In this document: piece after piece, positions 1-13,400 of the stretch
How positions within the stretch are numbered: the stretch's first letter is position 1
Layout of the letters: every line of letters begins with the position of its first letter
Assembly (NCBI RefSeq): GCF_910589235.1
Contig: NC_060960.1
Span: 6,329,339 to 6,393,338 of the forward strand
Direction of reading: 5' to 3'
DNA from: Vespa crabro
Lineage: Eukaryota > Arthropoda > Insecta > Hymenoptera > Vespidae
Length of the DNA stretch: 64,000 nt
Made by a program: the position numbers and the translations under genes
The notes under the pieces: generated by a model
Seen by the model: the letters and a program-made list of their open reading frames with translations, nothing else
Database searches by the model: none
Told to the model about the DNA's origin: nothing

Positions 1-614
1 AGAGAGAGAGAGAGAGAGACAGAGTGTTACGCAGCTGCAACGCTCGCAACAGCTTGCCCATAACTTCGACTAGTACAACGACAACGTCTCGACTCGCTTT
101 ATATTCAGCGCATGGATTTTAAGCGAAGCTTATGCTAATCGAGAGAACCGGCTATATGGAAAACAAGAAGGAAACGGAACGAGGAAAAGGTCCCACCACT
201 TCGTTTCTCCACACCCGACACGGGCCGTTTCGCTTTTCTTGCTTTCTTACCCTTTTTCCTCCTTCGAATAAAACGAGAGGAAAAGAGAGAGAGAGAATAA
301 AACTAGGAGGGTAAAAGACGCGATGCAAAGTGTTTACGGTTTATCACTAAGCAGGAAAATTCAGCGGGAGGTCCTTGAACGAAAGAGAAACGAGATTTCA
401 GGATAAAAGTGTAAAAAAGGTTTAAAACCATCAACTACGAGGAAAAATTGAGAAAGGTAAAATTTTCGAAAAAAAAATATCCCCGTAGATATCTATCAAC
501 GAAAATTTCACCGAATCGATAACGTTGGATTAGATACTAAATATTATCGAATCCTACGTTCCATGTTAAATTCTACACACATTCTGAACGTGACTACGAA
601 TATGTTCTTCTAAT

Positions 615-676
<62 letters not shown>

Positions 677-1513
677 GTATGTATAATATTCGATGAACTC
701 TATGTTCGATTATCTACCCTGCACGTTTCGAAACTTCGAATAATAGGAAGTATCTACTATTAAGCTTCAATGAACTCAACGATGTAACTAACCATTGACA
801 ACGTGAGTTGACAACGTGAGTTGACAAGGCAGATTCCCTCTTGGTAGACATCAAGCACGATCTCCATCTATCTTCTATGAATTCATCTTCCTTTTATAAA
901 CGACGATGTTATATTAAAATAATAATCCGTACGAAAGATGAAATCGACGAAATAATAATAATATTATCATAGCGTATACGTATGTATATACAATATATTT
1001 ATACATATATAGCTAACATCCTTAAATACGATTAAATTAAAATTGTCTTGAATGAAAATTACGAAAGAAAGGAAAAAATAACAACAGCAACAACAAAAGA
1101 AAAGAAAAGAAAAGGAAAGGAAAGAAAAACAAGAAATGCAACTAAACTGTCCCTCGACAAATATTTTTCAATCCCCTCTTAGTGATTTTTTTTTTTTTTT
1201 TCTTATCTCAACAAAATACGAACTTCAACGTTGAGATAAGAAATTCTTGAAGGAAACGAGATTTATCTTGCCAGATGATTACCAAAGCAAGACATACGGA
1301 AATTGTTTTCCGAGCTTGAAATCCAACTCGACGATTCCTCATAAATCTCTTGGGAGATATTAGATAGTCCTTAGTAGTACATACATACGTGAATACATAA
1401 CATATAGGAAAATGTCAAATCGCTTCTTCAAAATAGATGCAATTTTCTAAATGTACGTCCAAATTATATCCATCGCTTTAACGTAACTTCGTATATAACT
1501 ACTATAAGCCCAT

Positions 1514-1564
<51 letters not shown>

Positions 1565-2186
1565 TTTCTCTCTCTTTTTCTCTCTGTCTCTCTCGCTCTC
1601 TCTCACACTCGCTAGACTCGACAACTTGACTTCGTCGAGGCAGCGTGCCAGGAACTCGTAATTGTTTTGAATTAACGATACTTTAAGCTTCGCCCAACTC
1701 GGAGCCATTACGTGACCCACCTCTAATGCTTATCGAACTTATCATTTCGATCATATCGAATTTCTCATTGACTTCTTCCCTTTTTTCTTTTTTTATTTTT
1801 CTATAAAAAAAAAAATTAATACATACATGAATAAGTACGATATATATGGCTATTATGGATTTTTAATACGATCCTTCAATCTTTAAACAACGAACGTATT
1901 AAACAAGTTCAATTATTTTTTCGAGCTTTTATCAAGCTCATAAAAGCGACATTTGCAATTTACAACCTTAATCATCCAAACATCGTCTCGAGAAATATTA
2001 AGCTCGTACATTTTTGTTTACTCGAAACGTGAAAAGCGGGCAATTGTTAAAAAAAAAAAAAAAAAAAAAAATAAACTAAAATAAAATACAGGAATAAACA
2101 ACAAAAGAAAGAAAAAAAAATAAAGTAGAGAAAGAAAGAACCACTAGACTGTCCTTTTTGGAAATTACATCAAAAATAACCATTGT

Positions 2187-2253
<67 letters not shown>

Positions 2254-2714
2254 GCTTTCTTTCGCTCTCATTCTTTTCCTTCAACACCCACAATGGGAAT
2301 AGTAATTTAGTCTCTCGGAAAAATTACGAGAGCACGCGTAAATTTTTATTCGTGAAATTACTTGCGGATACCGTGAAATCTTTTCCCTGTCTACCCTCCG
2401 CCATTCTACCGCCGGCACGTACGTATATATGCGTACGCGCGTTTGGAAATTTGAAAAAAAATTTATTTTAAAATCACGAAAAAATTATGAAATAAAAAGT
2501 TCGATCAAACTCGATCGCTTGATATTTTTTTTCCATTTATATCAAATACGTCCTGAATTATGATAAGTATTTTTTATAGATCTTTTTTCATTTCCATTTT
2601 TCTCTCTTTTTTTTTTTTTTTACATCTATTACTATGAAAAAGATGATATATGTGTTATGCGTGATAATAATACTGTAATCATTGATCGATCAAACTAACT
2701 ATTGATTAACAAAC
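1..2714. other. AT-rich non-coding stretch with microsatellites
   Basis: No supported gene. It contains a (TA)n tract at about 613-672, a poly-T tract near 1187-1201, CT-rich tracts at 1510-1605 and 2190-2265, and a poly-A run near 2048-2070. A minus-strand open frame near 1620-1720 ends at a possible GTGAGA donor, but it runs into the CT tract and its upstream acceptor lacks a pyrimidine tract, so I do not call it. Confidence 0.6.
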
Positions 2715-2846
2715 CTTATCGAGATCTATCTCCTCTTGAGAATTGAGATCGGGACAGTTGAAATTTGTAAAGTCCGTCGTCTGGATCGCATTGTCGGCCC
2801 TGGTGAAAGCGATCAGAGCGACCAACACTAGGAAGTACCACTTCAT
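2715..2846 (-). CDS. First coding exon of an unrecognised secreted protein (partial)
   Basis: Reading the minus strand, ATG at 2846 opens 44 codons that end exactly at a GTTTGT donor in phase 0. Residues 1-17 (MKWYFLVLVALIAFTRA) form a textbook signal peptide: one Lys, a hydrophobic core and a small residue at the probable cleavage site. The mature start (DNAIQTTDFTNFNCPDLN, then an acidic stretch) has a single Cys followed by Pro. Reading past the donor gives Val-Cys-stop, so splicing is needed. The next exon should lie to the left and was not identified, so the gene probably runs off the window. The Cys-Pro followed by an acidic exon end recalls N-termini of lipocalin/ApoD-type secreted proteins, but that is a guess and no family is assigned. 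A TATA-like element lies upstream on the same strand. Confidence 0.6.
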
Positions 2847-3060
2847 TGTTCACGTGTGGTTAAAACGTCAGCGTTCACACAACGTTGTCCTGAACTTTCT
2901 GAAAGCTAAGGGCTTGTTCCGTTCCAGCGTGTAACACAATTCGTTGAAGATTTATATTTTTCTTCGGCTATCGTACAACGCTCGATGAGCGTTTAATCCC
3001 TTAAACTATTCTTCTTCTTTTTGATGATTGTTGAACGAAGATAAAGAAAAATATAAAGAC

Positions 3061-3145
3061 TGGGAGAGAGAGAGAGAAGGAAGGGAGAGAAGGTGAAAGA
3101 GAAATAGAAAGAGAGAAGGAAAGAGATAGAGAGATAGAGATAGAG

Positions 3146-3192
<47 letters not shown>
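3061..3192. repeat. (GA)n-rich microsatellite
   Basis: Imperfect GA/GAAA dinucleotide tract. It lies between the TATA-like element at 3281-3289 and the secreted-protein exon, so it would fall inside the 5' leader or first intron of that gene. Confidence 0.9.
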
Positions 3193-3280
3193 TATGTGTG
3201 TGAGTGTGTTTATCAAAGATGTATCCTAACGAGAAATTATCTCGTATATAAGCACAATATCTTGGGACTCTTTGCTTCTA

Positions 3281-3289
3281 TTTTATATA
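3281..3289 (-). promoter_or_regulatory. TATA box candidate for the secreted-protein gene
   Basis: The minus strand reads TATATAAAA here. A start site about 30 bases downstream would fall near 3250, upstream of the signal-peptide exon on the same strand. Other TA-rich strings occur nearby, including a TATATAAG on the plus strand at about 3246, so this is only a positional candidate. Confidence 0.3.
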
Positions 3290-3765
3290 TCAGCACGTAT
3301 AGATCAGCGTACACGGCGATAATCTCGTCACGATCAGTCGTCGATCATCTGTAAATCACGACTCGATCTTTTTACTTCTTTCTTACTTTTATTTCTTTCC
3401 TCTTCGGGACCAATAATCGGGGATACCTTTAAAACCGATTATGACACTCTTGAAACATCACCAACAGCACCATTTGCTACGAGCGATGGATAATTTTGGG
3501 AAAAGAATAAAAAAAAAAAAAAAAAAAGAAAATAAAAAACAAAGAAAAGAAAAGAAAAAATAAAAAAGAAGAGAACAAAAAAAAAAGAGAGAGAAAACAG
3601 AAGAGAGACAACGGATCCTTTTTTAATGAGAGAAACGAAATCGATCTATCATTAAACGCATTCCTCGATCCACTCGAACAAACCTTGACGATTAAACAAA
3701 ATGAACGATCGAAGATTGATTTTCTTTTATTACTTTCTTCCCCTTTTTTTGTTTCTTCTTCCTCT

Positions 3766-3768
<3 letters not shown>

Positions 3769-3799
<31 letters not shown>

Positions 3800-3888
3800 A
3801 GTCGTAATCGTTGTCGTTGTAATGTATCTCGATCCCTCACCGAAAGAGTGCGCGAACTTTCGAAAGTTCGAAAGCTGCTCTCTCAGTG

Positions 3889-3940
<52 letters not shown>

Positions 3941-4330
3941 TTCTTTCTCTCTTTCTCTCTTTCTCTCTCTCTACCTCTCTTTCTCTCTTTCTCTCTTTTT
4001 CTCTCTCTACCTCTCGTTCACGTTCTCGCTGTCTCCTCTTCGTCGTTGTCGACGCGCGCGCTCTCACGATATCGACTCGATATCGCTGCTCTTGTTAGAG
4101 GAGGGATGCGTGCGCGGCCAAGTCGTAGGGCACTCTGACGATCCCGGTCGAGCTTCTGCTGGTCCTCCGTTCGTCTCCTCCTCCTCCTCCATCTCTTCCT
4201 CCTCCTCCTCCTCCATCTCCTCCTCTTCCACCTCTTCCACCTACTCCACCACCTCCACCTCCTCCATCTCCTCTTCCTCTTCCACCTACGTCCCTTCACT
4301 TCATGCGTGCGCTCGAGTATGTATATATGT

Positions 4331-4390
<60 letters not shown>
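3769..4390. repeat. Compound microsatellite block (TCG)n, (CT)n, (TCC)n, (GA)n
   Basis: A TCG trinucleotide tract at about 3769-3800 is followed by CT dinucleotides at 3890-4015, TCC/TCT triplets at 4170-4290 and a pure GA tract at 4335-4388. All frames through it are open only because of the repeats (Ser/Leu- or Arg/Glu-rich), so the long open frames here are not evidence of genes. The CT and GA tracts form an inverted pair about 300 bases apart. Confidence 0.9.
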
Positions 4391-4392
<2 letters not shown>

Positions 4393-4400
4393 GAAGCTTT

Positions 4401-5340
4401 GACGTGGAAATAGCAATTTCGCTTTTCGATAAATCGAACTACATGTTTAGATTCGAAGGACATTGCCCAAGGATATGTCTTCCTTGATATCTTCCTATGT
4501 TGGTCAATACAGTGACCAGGAAGATATTTTGGACTTTTTCGTGTAAAGATTTGTAATACATATGTATGTTGGGATATGTTTTATCGTTTGATAATTTATC
4601 ATGTAAGTACAGACATACACCACATACATATGTGTATGTGTTGAAATATTGAAAAGAAATGAACTCGACCATTAAGTTTAACGCGTATTACGTAGTAATT
4701 GTTTTTTTTTTCGTTTCTTTTTTTTTTCTTTTTCTTTTTCTTTTTCTATCTTTCCTCTCCCTTCCACTCTATTCTCTTTGGACATTTAATTTTTGGATCT
4801 GCGCTTCGGCGTATGTACTTTAGAAACGTTCGTCGTGTACTAGCTATGTTCTCCCTAAGTGCTTTCTCGCATACTCGCTAATTTAACCGGCTCGCGAACA
4901 TTTGTCTTGTTCTACATCGAGAGAGAGAGAGAAAGTAGAAAGAGAGAGAAAGGGAGAAAAAAAAGAGAGAGAGAGAGAGAAAGAGAAATATGGAAAGAAA
5001 GATTTTTATTCTTCATTTGTTTCTTCTTAAAATTTCGTATAATTTTATTCTCTTACGTATAACGTAACTATGTCCATAGATCTACTCATATTAATCATAA
5101 CGATAAACGAGTTCGTGCTTCCGTTTAACCTTGCAATTGTTGTCCCAGCCAATAATCGCGGTCACCTCACGACCTTCCATCAAGCCAGTCGATGTAGTAC
5201 GAGAAGTAGTACGATGTAGAGAATTAGTACGATAGAACGGAGATAAAACAGGATGGTAAATATACAAGTCACAAGCTAGACGTGACGTTTAAAGAAATAA
5301 AATAGATAGATGGACAGATAGATAGATGGAGAAAGAGAAA

Positions 5341-5375
<35 letters not shown>

Positions 5376-5412
5376 TGATATCATGTGTGAGAAAAAAGGG
5401 AGAGATAGAAGA

Positions 5413-5455
<43 letters not shown>

Positions 5456-7442
5456 AGAAAAAGAAACAGTAATATCACTAGTGAGAAAGAAAGAGGAAAG
5501 AAAGAAAGAGTCCCTCTGGGTACCACACATCGTCGCAATGAAAACTTAATTCGTTCATTCAATCTGCTCGACAGCACAACCTGCTGCCAGTGAAGCTGCT
5601 AAAAGCTGACAGAAACGTACGCGAGACTGCTAACTATGTATATATATATATATGTACATATATACATACATACATCCATGCATGCATGCATGCATACATG
5701 TGTATATATATATATATATATATATTTACAGTGTACACGTCAAAAAAAAAACTTCTAATCAAATTATTCTTATAATCGAACCTGTTACATATACTAACTT
5801 ATTGATCATTCTAATTCGTTTATTGTTTAAACTTGAATGCCTTTACGTTATCGGATTATATAAACAGTATGAAAGAAGTTATATAATTATTATTTCGACT
5901 AAAAAATCTAATCTACGTTGAAGTTGGTCTTTTTAATTAACATAAAAGGTTCATTATAATGCTTCTTCTCGTTACGACATCCCAGAAACTAAGATTAACA
6001 AAATGCATCTGTAAAGCTCTTGCACTTGACACGTTGAATACTTAATATCCGTTCCATGAGTGGAGTAATAGATTTCTCAAAGTATTCAATTAATCATGAA
6101 TATTTTAAATTAATTATTACCTTTTCTTTATTTCCTTTGCCAACGCATACGATAAAAGAGTTTTTTATCTTTTATTTTTAAAAAGGCTTTAATACGAGCT
6201 AAAAAAGTTACGATATTTCATTTTCTTTTTTTTTCTTTTCTTTCTTTCTTTTTTGTTTCTTTTTTTATCGTAATAACAATTTCACGACGAATAATCTTTG
6301 TTTCTTTTCTTTTTTTTCTTTTTTTCTTTTTTTCTTTTTTTCTTTTTCAAATATAAATTTAAACCGATTTGAAAGTAAAGTTCTTCAATCGTGTAATAAA
6401 ATATAGACCACTTGAAGTCCATGCGATAAAAGTTTCAAATAATTTTCCGTTAATCTTCATCAGACTTTCGTTATCGACGTTCATACGTTCTTTCTACGTA
6501 AGAAGGATGACATTGATGTTGGATATCGATAGAAGCGAGAACTCGACGATTTCAATGGTTCGCATCGTCTTCCTTGAAAGATCGATCGTCGTTCTATACT
6601 AACTTAAAGTTTGCTTTAACTTCAGGTTAGAAAACTTTATGAATGCGTTCCTTGATTATACGATATGATCTCGAATCGGAATCCAGGAACCTTATTAAAT
6701 ATCATTTTTGAATGCTCTTATCACACACACACACACACACACACACATACAGAAAATTGTGCTTTTCTTCGACTCTACTACAAAAAGAAAATAAAAAAAA
6801 ATAAAAAAAAGAAAAAAAGTTAAAGAATTTCTACGATCCTACTACAATTTTCGTTTCTAGTACCAAGAATTTCGTATTCGAACGAATTTCTTTAAGCGAA
6901 TATTTTGAAAAACTTCGTCTCCATTTTTCTCATTTTCTCTTTCTTTTTCTTTATTTCCATTATCATTCATTTCTTTTCGTTATTTCGATTATTTGCAAAT
7001 AATAAATATGGACTCTTGCTGTTGTGTCATTTTTATCAAAGAAATTAATTAGACACGATGAGGAAAAAAAGATAGTATATGTGTCCTGTTTCCAGGGAAA
7101 CACTCGCGACATGAGCATTTCTCTCTTATGGTTGATCATGCAAGAACATTATTCTTTAATAAAATCCTCTTAATGAGTCGCAGACCCACGAGTTCTGTTT
7201 AATAAAGATTTTTAACTAATTGTGTATCGTGGATGGACGAAGAGGGAAAAATTTTGGCACAAAAATTGAGCTAACGATATTACTTATATAATAAATGAAA
7301 TATCGAGTTAGAAATGAAAAATAGAAAACTTTGTTCTAGTCGTGGTACTAATTATTAATTCGGATCTAATAATAATTAATCATACTGTAGGGAATTATTT
7401 TTCACTCATTCTTACTAACACCATTCTCACACACCTTTCTCC

Positions 7443-7482
<40 letters not shown>

Positions 7483-7756
7483 TTCCACCATCTCCCCTCA
7501 TATTCCTTCCTTTTTCATCTCTTTTCCACAATCGAGAATGCTCGTTATCCTTACTCTCAACTTTTTCTATTAACCGATAACTCTTTCTCGCTTTATACTA
7601 ATTTACTAAAAAGCGAGTGGTACATTTATTCTCTTCGAAAAAGTGAATGAAACGAATTACTTGTGATGCGAGACAGAAGGTCACCAAAGAAATACACAAA
7701 GAAACTGAAAAAGAAAAGGAAAAAGAAAAGAAAAGAAAGAAAGAAAGAATAAATGA

Positions 7757-7792
<36 letters not shown>

Positions 7793-7806
7793 AAAGAAAG
7801 AAAGAA

Positions 7807-7850
<44 letters not shown>

Positions 7851-8596
7851 GGGAGAATGAAATAAAAATCTTTTTCTACCCGTAATATTTTTGCAAACGC
7901 ATTTGCTTGATGTAGAATATAAGAGATTGAATTGCTCACGTAACATGATTAAATCGAGCAGGAACAAGTGCTATATGTAGTTTTCCAGGATTGCCGGATA
8001 AATTTGCATACACGAGCCATTTCTGCATTCGCTAATTGTACCCGATGATCAACGATGGCTCTTTCAGCAGAATAATGGAAGTCAAACAGTTTGATCCTGT
8101 CTCTATAATTCATGTTACCTGAAGTGCTTCTAACTCGCGTGAATACAAAGTGGGAAGAATGATTTGCCCCGTATTTTTACTTTCTTCCTTCTCTTTTTTT
8201 TGTTTTTTCTATTTCTTTATTTCTTCTTCATTACTCCTACATATACTTACGTTCGAATTAAATTTTTTAACGTTCAAAATTTCGCTCAATAAAAATATAA
8301 TAATAACAATAATGAAAATCTTTCTTTTATATTCATTCATATACACCGATTATAACGAGTAATAATTTTGATTGGAATTACATTTGAAATGACATCGAAC
8401 GAAATGGTTTATCAATATGATTTCGATTTTGTTAGAGAAACCCATGAAAATACATATATGTTAAATATAGGGAATATTCATGATAGAATATCTACCTGAC
8501 TAACTATATCTAACGATAGACGCATGAACAATCACTGGAGAATAGTTCGAGAGAGAGAGAGAGAGAGAGAGGATTTTATGGATCCGTTGATTTTAC
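4401..8596. other. Non-coding stretch with microsatellites
   Basis: No supported gene. It holds GA tracts (4919-4990, 5409-5452), (GAAA)n at 5340-5372, TA/ATGC-rich repeats at 5640-5725, a short (CA)n at 6723-6746, CT at 7441-7482 and a long (GAAA)n at 7720-7850. A 54-codon minus-strand frame near 7960-8120 looks weakly protein-like but has no convincing splice signals. Confidence 0.6.
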
Positions 8597-8756
8597 CAGG
8601 ATTCTCAACGGACCGACAGAGATCGATCGTACCGTGAAAATCGGATATATGAGCTTTGGTTCCGGCCAAGCTTTGTCCCGAGTGAACGAGAAAGCTTATT
8701 ACGTCAACGTGAGAATATGGAAATACTCCGTAAGCGACACCATGTTTATTTTCTAA
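8597..8756 (-). CDS. Exon-like island, strand uncertain
   Basis: GC content rises here and splice-like signals flank it on both strands. On the minus strand, a pyrimidine-rich acceptor (…TTTTTTACCTACCTTAG) is followed by 51 open codons (from NKHGVAYGVFPYSHVDVISF) and a GTAAAA donor; both ends are phase 1 and the exon is 156 nt. On the plus strand, ATTTTACCAG and CTAAG|GTAGGT bracket a segment open in one frame. I favour minus because of its acceptor and its balanced residue composition. I do not recognise the product. Conserved non-coding DNA is a real alternative. Confidence 0.3.
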
Positions 8757-9505
8757 GGTAGGTAAAAAAGAAAAGTGAATTTTAACTTTATGTACACTTA
8801 TGATTCCGTATGAACGAAGAAACGAACAACGTTATACTATGTGTTATCTCATGAGAATGCTACTCCACGAGTGAATATATACAATATTCGATTCACGTGA
8901 AAATTCTTCTTCAAACTATGTCTACGATATGCTTGCTCACGTTGTATATATACCCTTTCCTTCCTTTTCCCTTCCCCCTACCAATCAGTATTGACAAAAC
9001 CGACGACGTTCTAAGCTTGCGATAAGAATTTCGAAAGGAAAGAGTAAACTAGTCAACTTTACGATATTTTTACGATTAAATTTACGTACGTATATACATA
9101 TAAACATCTCAAGTTATACCATAAAATATATATTATCCGGATATATGATACATATTTAAACGTATATTTATATTCATGTACTATCTTTCCGTGGATATGG
9201 AAAATATTAAAGATTTTCTACGAATAATCTCTTTTTAAACGTTTCAATTATTTTTATACTTCTCAAATATAGGCCAATTATTTATTAATCGTCTCGTTAC
9301 TTTCCATTTTATTATTATAAGAGAAATATAATCTTTCGATTTGTCTCAGTTTAATCATAAATTTTTATCCAAGGAAACTGTCGAACGTGATATCATTGAC
9401 GATCCAAGTCACTTTTCTTCTTTTCACGAAACTAGCTATTAAGCATATACATATATGTACATATATATATATATCTGCGCATACACACACACACATACAT
9501 ATACA

Positions 9506-9542
<37 letters not shown>

Positions 9543-10819
9543 TGAGTGATAAGGGAGTACCTACATACATATTTTCGTGAAGAGAGGTGCAAGTAAGGAA
9601 GGAAAGTGAGCGAAAGGGATCATGTATTATTTATAAATTTATTTATTCTTCCATAGGCACAACATGAATGATGCATCCCAAGAGGGCATGGCCACTATGT
9701 GATATCCCATCGCGAATATGTGAACACGAGGTATAAAATATTTACTTAAGTTTTTTACGGAAAAAAAAAAGAAAAAATGGAAAAAGAGAAAAAGGCAAAA
9801 ATAGCTATAAAGGCACCGACGAGAGTTACGAATAGAACGTGAAAAGAGCTTTGCTATGATTAAAGTTGCTCTGCGTGCGCAAAGCTGAAATTAAGTCGGT
9901 AGAAGATGAATTCTATGTGGTTTCTTGTGAAAATACTTGACCACATAGTAAAATAATAAAAAGAATAAAATGAAACATTGATAATACGACAGTTATGCTC
10001 AATATGAAAGAAAAAGAGAGAGATAGAGAGAAGGAGAGAATAAGAGAAAGCTACATAGACGGAATTAATGTTTGCACTCTAAAAAGATCTAACAATTCTG
10101 ATAAAAAAGCAACTTTCATCGGTCGAGAATACACTAGAATGTTTTAAATTAATGTTTGCCCTTAGCTTATTTTTTAGATTAATGAGATAAAGATAAAGGA
10201 AAAGGAAAAGAGAAAGAGAAAGAGAAAGAGAAAGAGAAATCCTTTCTTCCGTTTAACAACTGCCTAGTCATCGAAAGTCTCTCATTTTCTTTTCGATATT
10301 AATCCTCTTTGCGTGAATTGAAGACGAGTATTAAACTTTCCACTAGCGCGATCGTGAAACGAGCGTTATATTCGAAGAAAAGATAAAAACGATCGTTTCT
10401 ATTCTTCTTATCTCTTCTTATACATTAAGATTAGACGATGTTAAAGAAGGAAAAGAATTATGAAGGTTTTCATTCTTCGATATTTAATTCAGTGGAAATA
10501 ATTAATGATGAAATTAATTATCAAATTAAAAGAACTCGACTTTTCAAAATTATATACAATATGAAATAATTAATCGGTTTACGTAGTACGTATATTGAAT
10601 AATAGTTAATCATCTTTGGAAAAATTTAACAATATCTATTTGTATTGTCATTAATTGTATTATCATAATATGATTAATTGATTGTATACGATGAAATTTT
10701 AGAACTATATGAAATACGGTCTGGATAACGTGCAATATTACGCGGTAAGGATAATCTCGAAGAGCAGAACAGCTTTCCAATACAGCTAGGCATTTTTGTT
10801 TATGAGAAACTAGAAAAAA

Positions 10820-10861
<42 letters not shown>

Positions 10862-12044
10862 AGAAGAGGATTCGCTTATCCTTAGGCGATTTACGAGCTC
10901 CTTAAGAATCCTAGTGTCGCATCGATCAAGTTTTACATGGTCCACGGATAATATTATATTATCGACGAAACGTCTACGTGATTTCATTGTACCAAAAATC
11001 GATCACATTAACCAATCGATCACTTTTTTTATACTGTATATTATCCTTAAGTATAAAAAGGATAAATCTGAAAGAGAAAAATAATTTAAATGCTAAAACG
11101 ATTAACTCGTTAACGATGTTAAATGTTAATACTTTTTAATATTTAGCCGAGAATTTTATTGAAAAAATTTTGAAAATACTGAAACTTGATTTATCATTAA
11201 ATTTCGATATAACGCAAGTACTACAGATTCAGATCTCACTATATGGAGATTGTTACATCTAGAGATTCATTTATGTATATTCAACATGGTCAATTTTAAA
11301 TCAATAGTATATGTATTAATCAATAATACATAGTAGTATATAAGATCTTGATAAGAATATTGTAGTGTTTATATAATAACTAATTATAATTCATATATCT
11401 TGCACATTATTCGAATGTTAATAAATTATTAATTTATATTTGTCGAAAGATGATGAGACACGATCAATATAAAATAAATTCAATTTTATCTTTCGAAGAA
11501 CTTAAATCACAAATTCAAAAGGGAATAATTAATAAATATGATTACTTTTTTTTTTTATTCATTTTTTATTAGAACTCGTGAATATCAATCCTTTACCATT
11601 TCCGTGCGAGAAAATTATTTAAAAATTAATTAATATATTCAAAATTTGAAATAATTATAAATGCGTTTCAACAAGAAGAAAACCCTATCCTGATCTAATA
11701 AATAAATCAAAAAATAAGAAACTATTTATGAGTAAATCTCCAAAGAAATACACTCAATGCTTTTCTACTAATTAATTACAAAAAATTTTTTAATCAATTA
11801 AAAACAATCACTCGTTCAATCTTCGGATCTTTCATTCTCGATATGATTGAGTGATCTGAGGGATTTAAAAATTCACTTACTACTTAAGAAGTTTTGCGAT
11901 GGCACCAAAACACTCGTCCACGATTTAAATCGAAATTGAGGATGGATGATTCGTAGGAGGTTGAACATGAAATAGGTCAACATCAAAGTTGGTTGAAATC
12001 CTCTTCAATGATTTCACTGACTCTATTACGCGATAGATATTTTT
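8757..12044. other. Non-coding AT-rich stretch
   Basis: No supported gene. It contains TA tracts at 9458-9475, 9510-9540 and 10817-10857, a short CA tract near 9484-9494, (GAAA)n at about 10190-10240 and many mixed A/T runs. A minus-strand frame at 10610-10987 is carried through a TA repeat and is not called. Confidence 0.6.
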
Positions 12045-12262
12045 TAACGAACAGTCACTGAAGTTAATTCGCGAAACTCTATCTTTTATAAAGACAATCT
12101 GTGCGATTGTTAAAAAAAACAATAAACTTTGCGAACAAACACTGATTTTAACAATTGCATTGCACGTAGTCGATGTAAAAACACTTGTTGTTTAAATCGC
12201 GATATGTGAACGAACAAACACTGTTTTTAATTCGCAATATTTTTAATTTACCGAAACAGATA
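12045..12262. repeat. Three degenerate direct repeats of about 80-90 bp
   Basis: The phrase CGAACA(A)(A/G)(A/T)CACTG, followed by A/T-rich DNA and TTAATTCGC- or TTAACAATTGC-like text, recurs at about 12049, 12133 and 12212. These are diverged head-to-tail copies. A TGACGTCA palindrome (CRE half-site pair) lies shortly after, at about 12299. Confidence 0.45.
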
Positions 12263-12439
12263 TTCGATTACACATTTTTGCTTCGCGTGCTTTTGCATTG
12301 ACGTCATGAAACAGAAAAATAAAAATTAAATTATTAATAGTCACTGTTACAATAAGAAACCATAAATTATTGAAGAAACGTTTGATATAAAAATATATTT
12401 ACTTTAAATATTAATTAATACTTGCAGCATAGACATTTT

Positions 12440-13400
12440 GAGAGTCCGTCGATGTTTACTCGTCGGAGGACAAAGGAAAACTAATAAGTTAATCATTAAG
12501 GTAATCATAAGGTAATCATTAAGTTAATAAAAGGACCGTATATGTTAATATTACACAAGGCTAACTGCTCGGAAATTAATATTTTTAAGTATTGGAATTT
12601 ATTATTAAAATTATTTTAAGTTTTTCGCACGTTTCTATCTTTTTAATGTTTAAACAAATATACTATTATTTAAATATTATTTTATTATACTCCATATATA
12701 TTAGAAACTATAAATGATTGAATAATTATCGAAATTATTAATTTATAAGTTTTGACGTTTAGAAAGTAAGAGTGTCGATGTTCACTCGTCAGATTGCAAA
12801 AGAAAACTAAGTCGATAATCCTTAAAGTTAATAAAAAGACCGTCTATGTTTATATTACACAAGGCCAATCATCCCGAAATGAAAATTTCAAAGTATTAAA
12901 ATTTTAAATTAAAATAATTATAAGTTTTTCGCGCTTTATCGTTTTTTAATGTTTAAACAAATGTATTATTGTTCGAATATAAATTTTTTGTACTCCGTAT
13001 AGATTAAATATTGTTTAAATACTTTTAAAGTTATCAAAAGTATTAATTTATAAGTTTTCACTTTTAGAAAGTGAAAGTGTCGATATTCACTGGCTGGATT
13101 GCAAAAGAAAACTAAATTGATAATCCTCGAAGTTAATAAAAAGATGCTCTATGTTTATATTATACAAAGCCAACCATCCCGAGATGAAAATTTCAAAGTA
13201 TTAAAATTTTAAATTAAAATAATTATAAGTTTCTCGCGCTTTACCGTCTTTTAATATTCAAACGTATGTACTATTGTTTAAATATTACTTTAATGTATTC
13301 CGTGTATATTCGAGACTTTAGAAATTATTGAAAAATTATCGAAAGTAAAAAGATCGGATATGTTTATATTACATAAAGCCGACTATTTTGAAATCAAAAT
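12440..13400. repeat. Tandem array with a unit of about 305 bp, three copies plus a fragment
   Basis: Each unit carries the same ordered landmarks: GTGTCGATGTTCACTCGTC-like text, then GCAAAAGAAAACTAA, then AGTTAATAAAAAGACCG, then TATGTTTATATTACACAAGGCC, then a TTTTAATGTTTAAACAAA block. GTCGAT recurs at 12448, 12774 and 13079, giving spacings of 326 and 305. A fourth copy near 13346-13400 keeps only the TATGTTTATATTAC part. The units are clearly diverged. No open frame is conserved among them, so this looks like a short satellite-type array and not coding DNA. Confidence 0.8.

Noticed and set aside
1502..1720. Second exon for the secreted protein (…NNYEFLARCLDEVKLSSLAS…)
   Set aside because: Phase would fit, but the acceptor lacks a pyrimidine tract and the frame runs into a GA repeat; too weak to join.
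3701..4487. Long Ser/Leu- and Arg/Glu-rich open frames on both strands
   Set aside because: They are translations of (CT)n, (GA)n, (TCC)n and (TCG)n microsatellites, which have no stops in any frame.
5640..5921. Open frames through the TATATG/CATG repeat
   Set aside because: Tyr/Ile/His frames created by a simple repeat.
10610..10987. 125-codon minus-strand frame
   Set aside because: A (TA)n tract supplies its centre, and the flanking parts have no splice or homology support.
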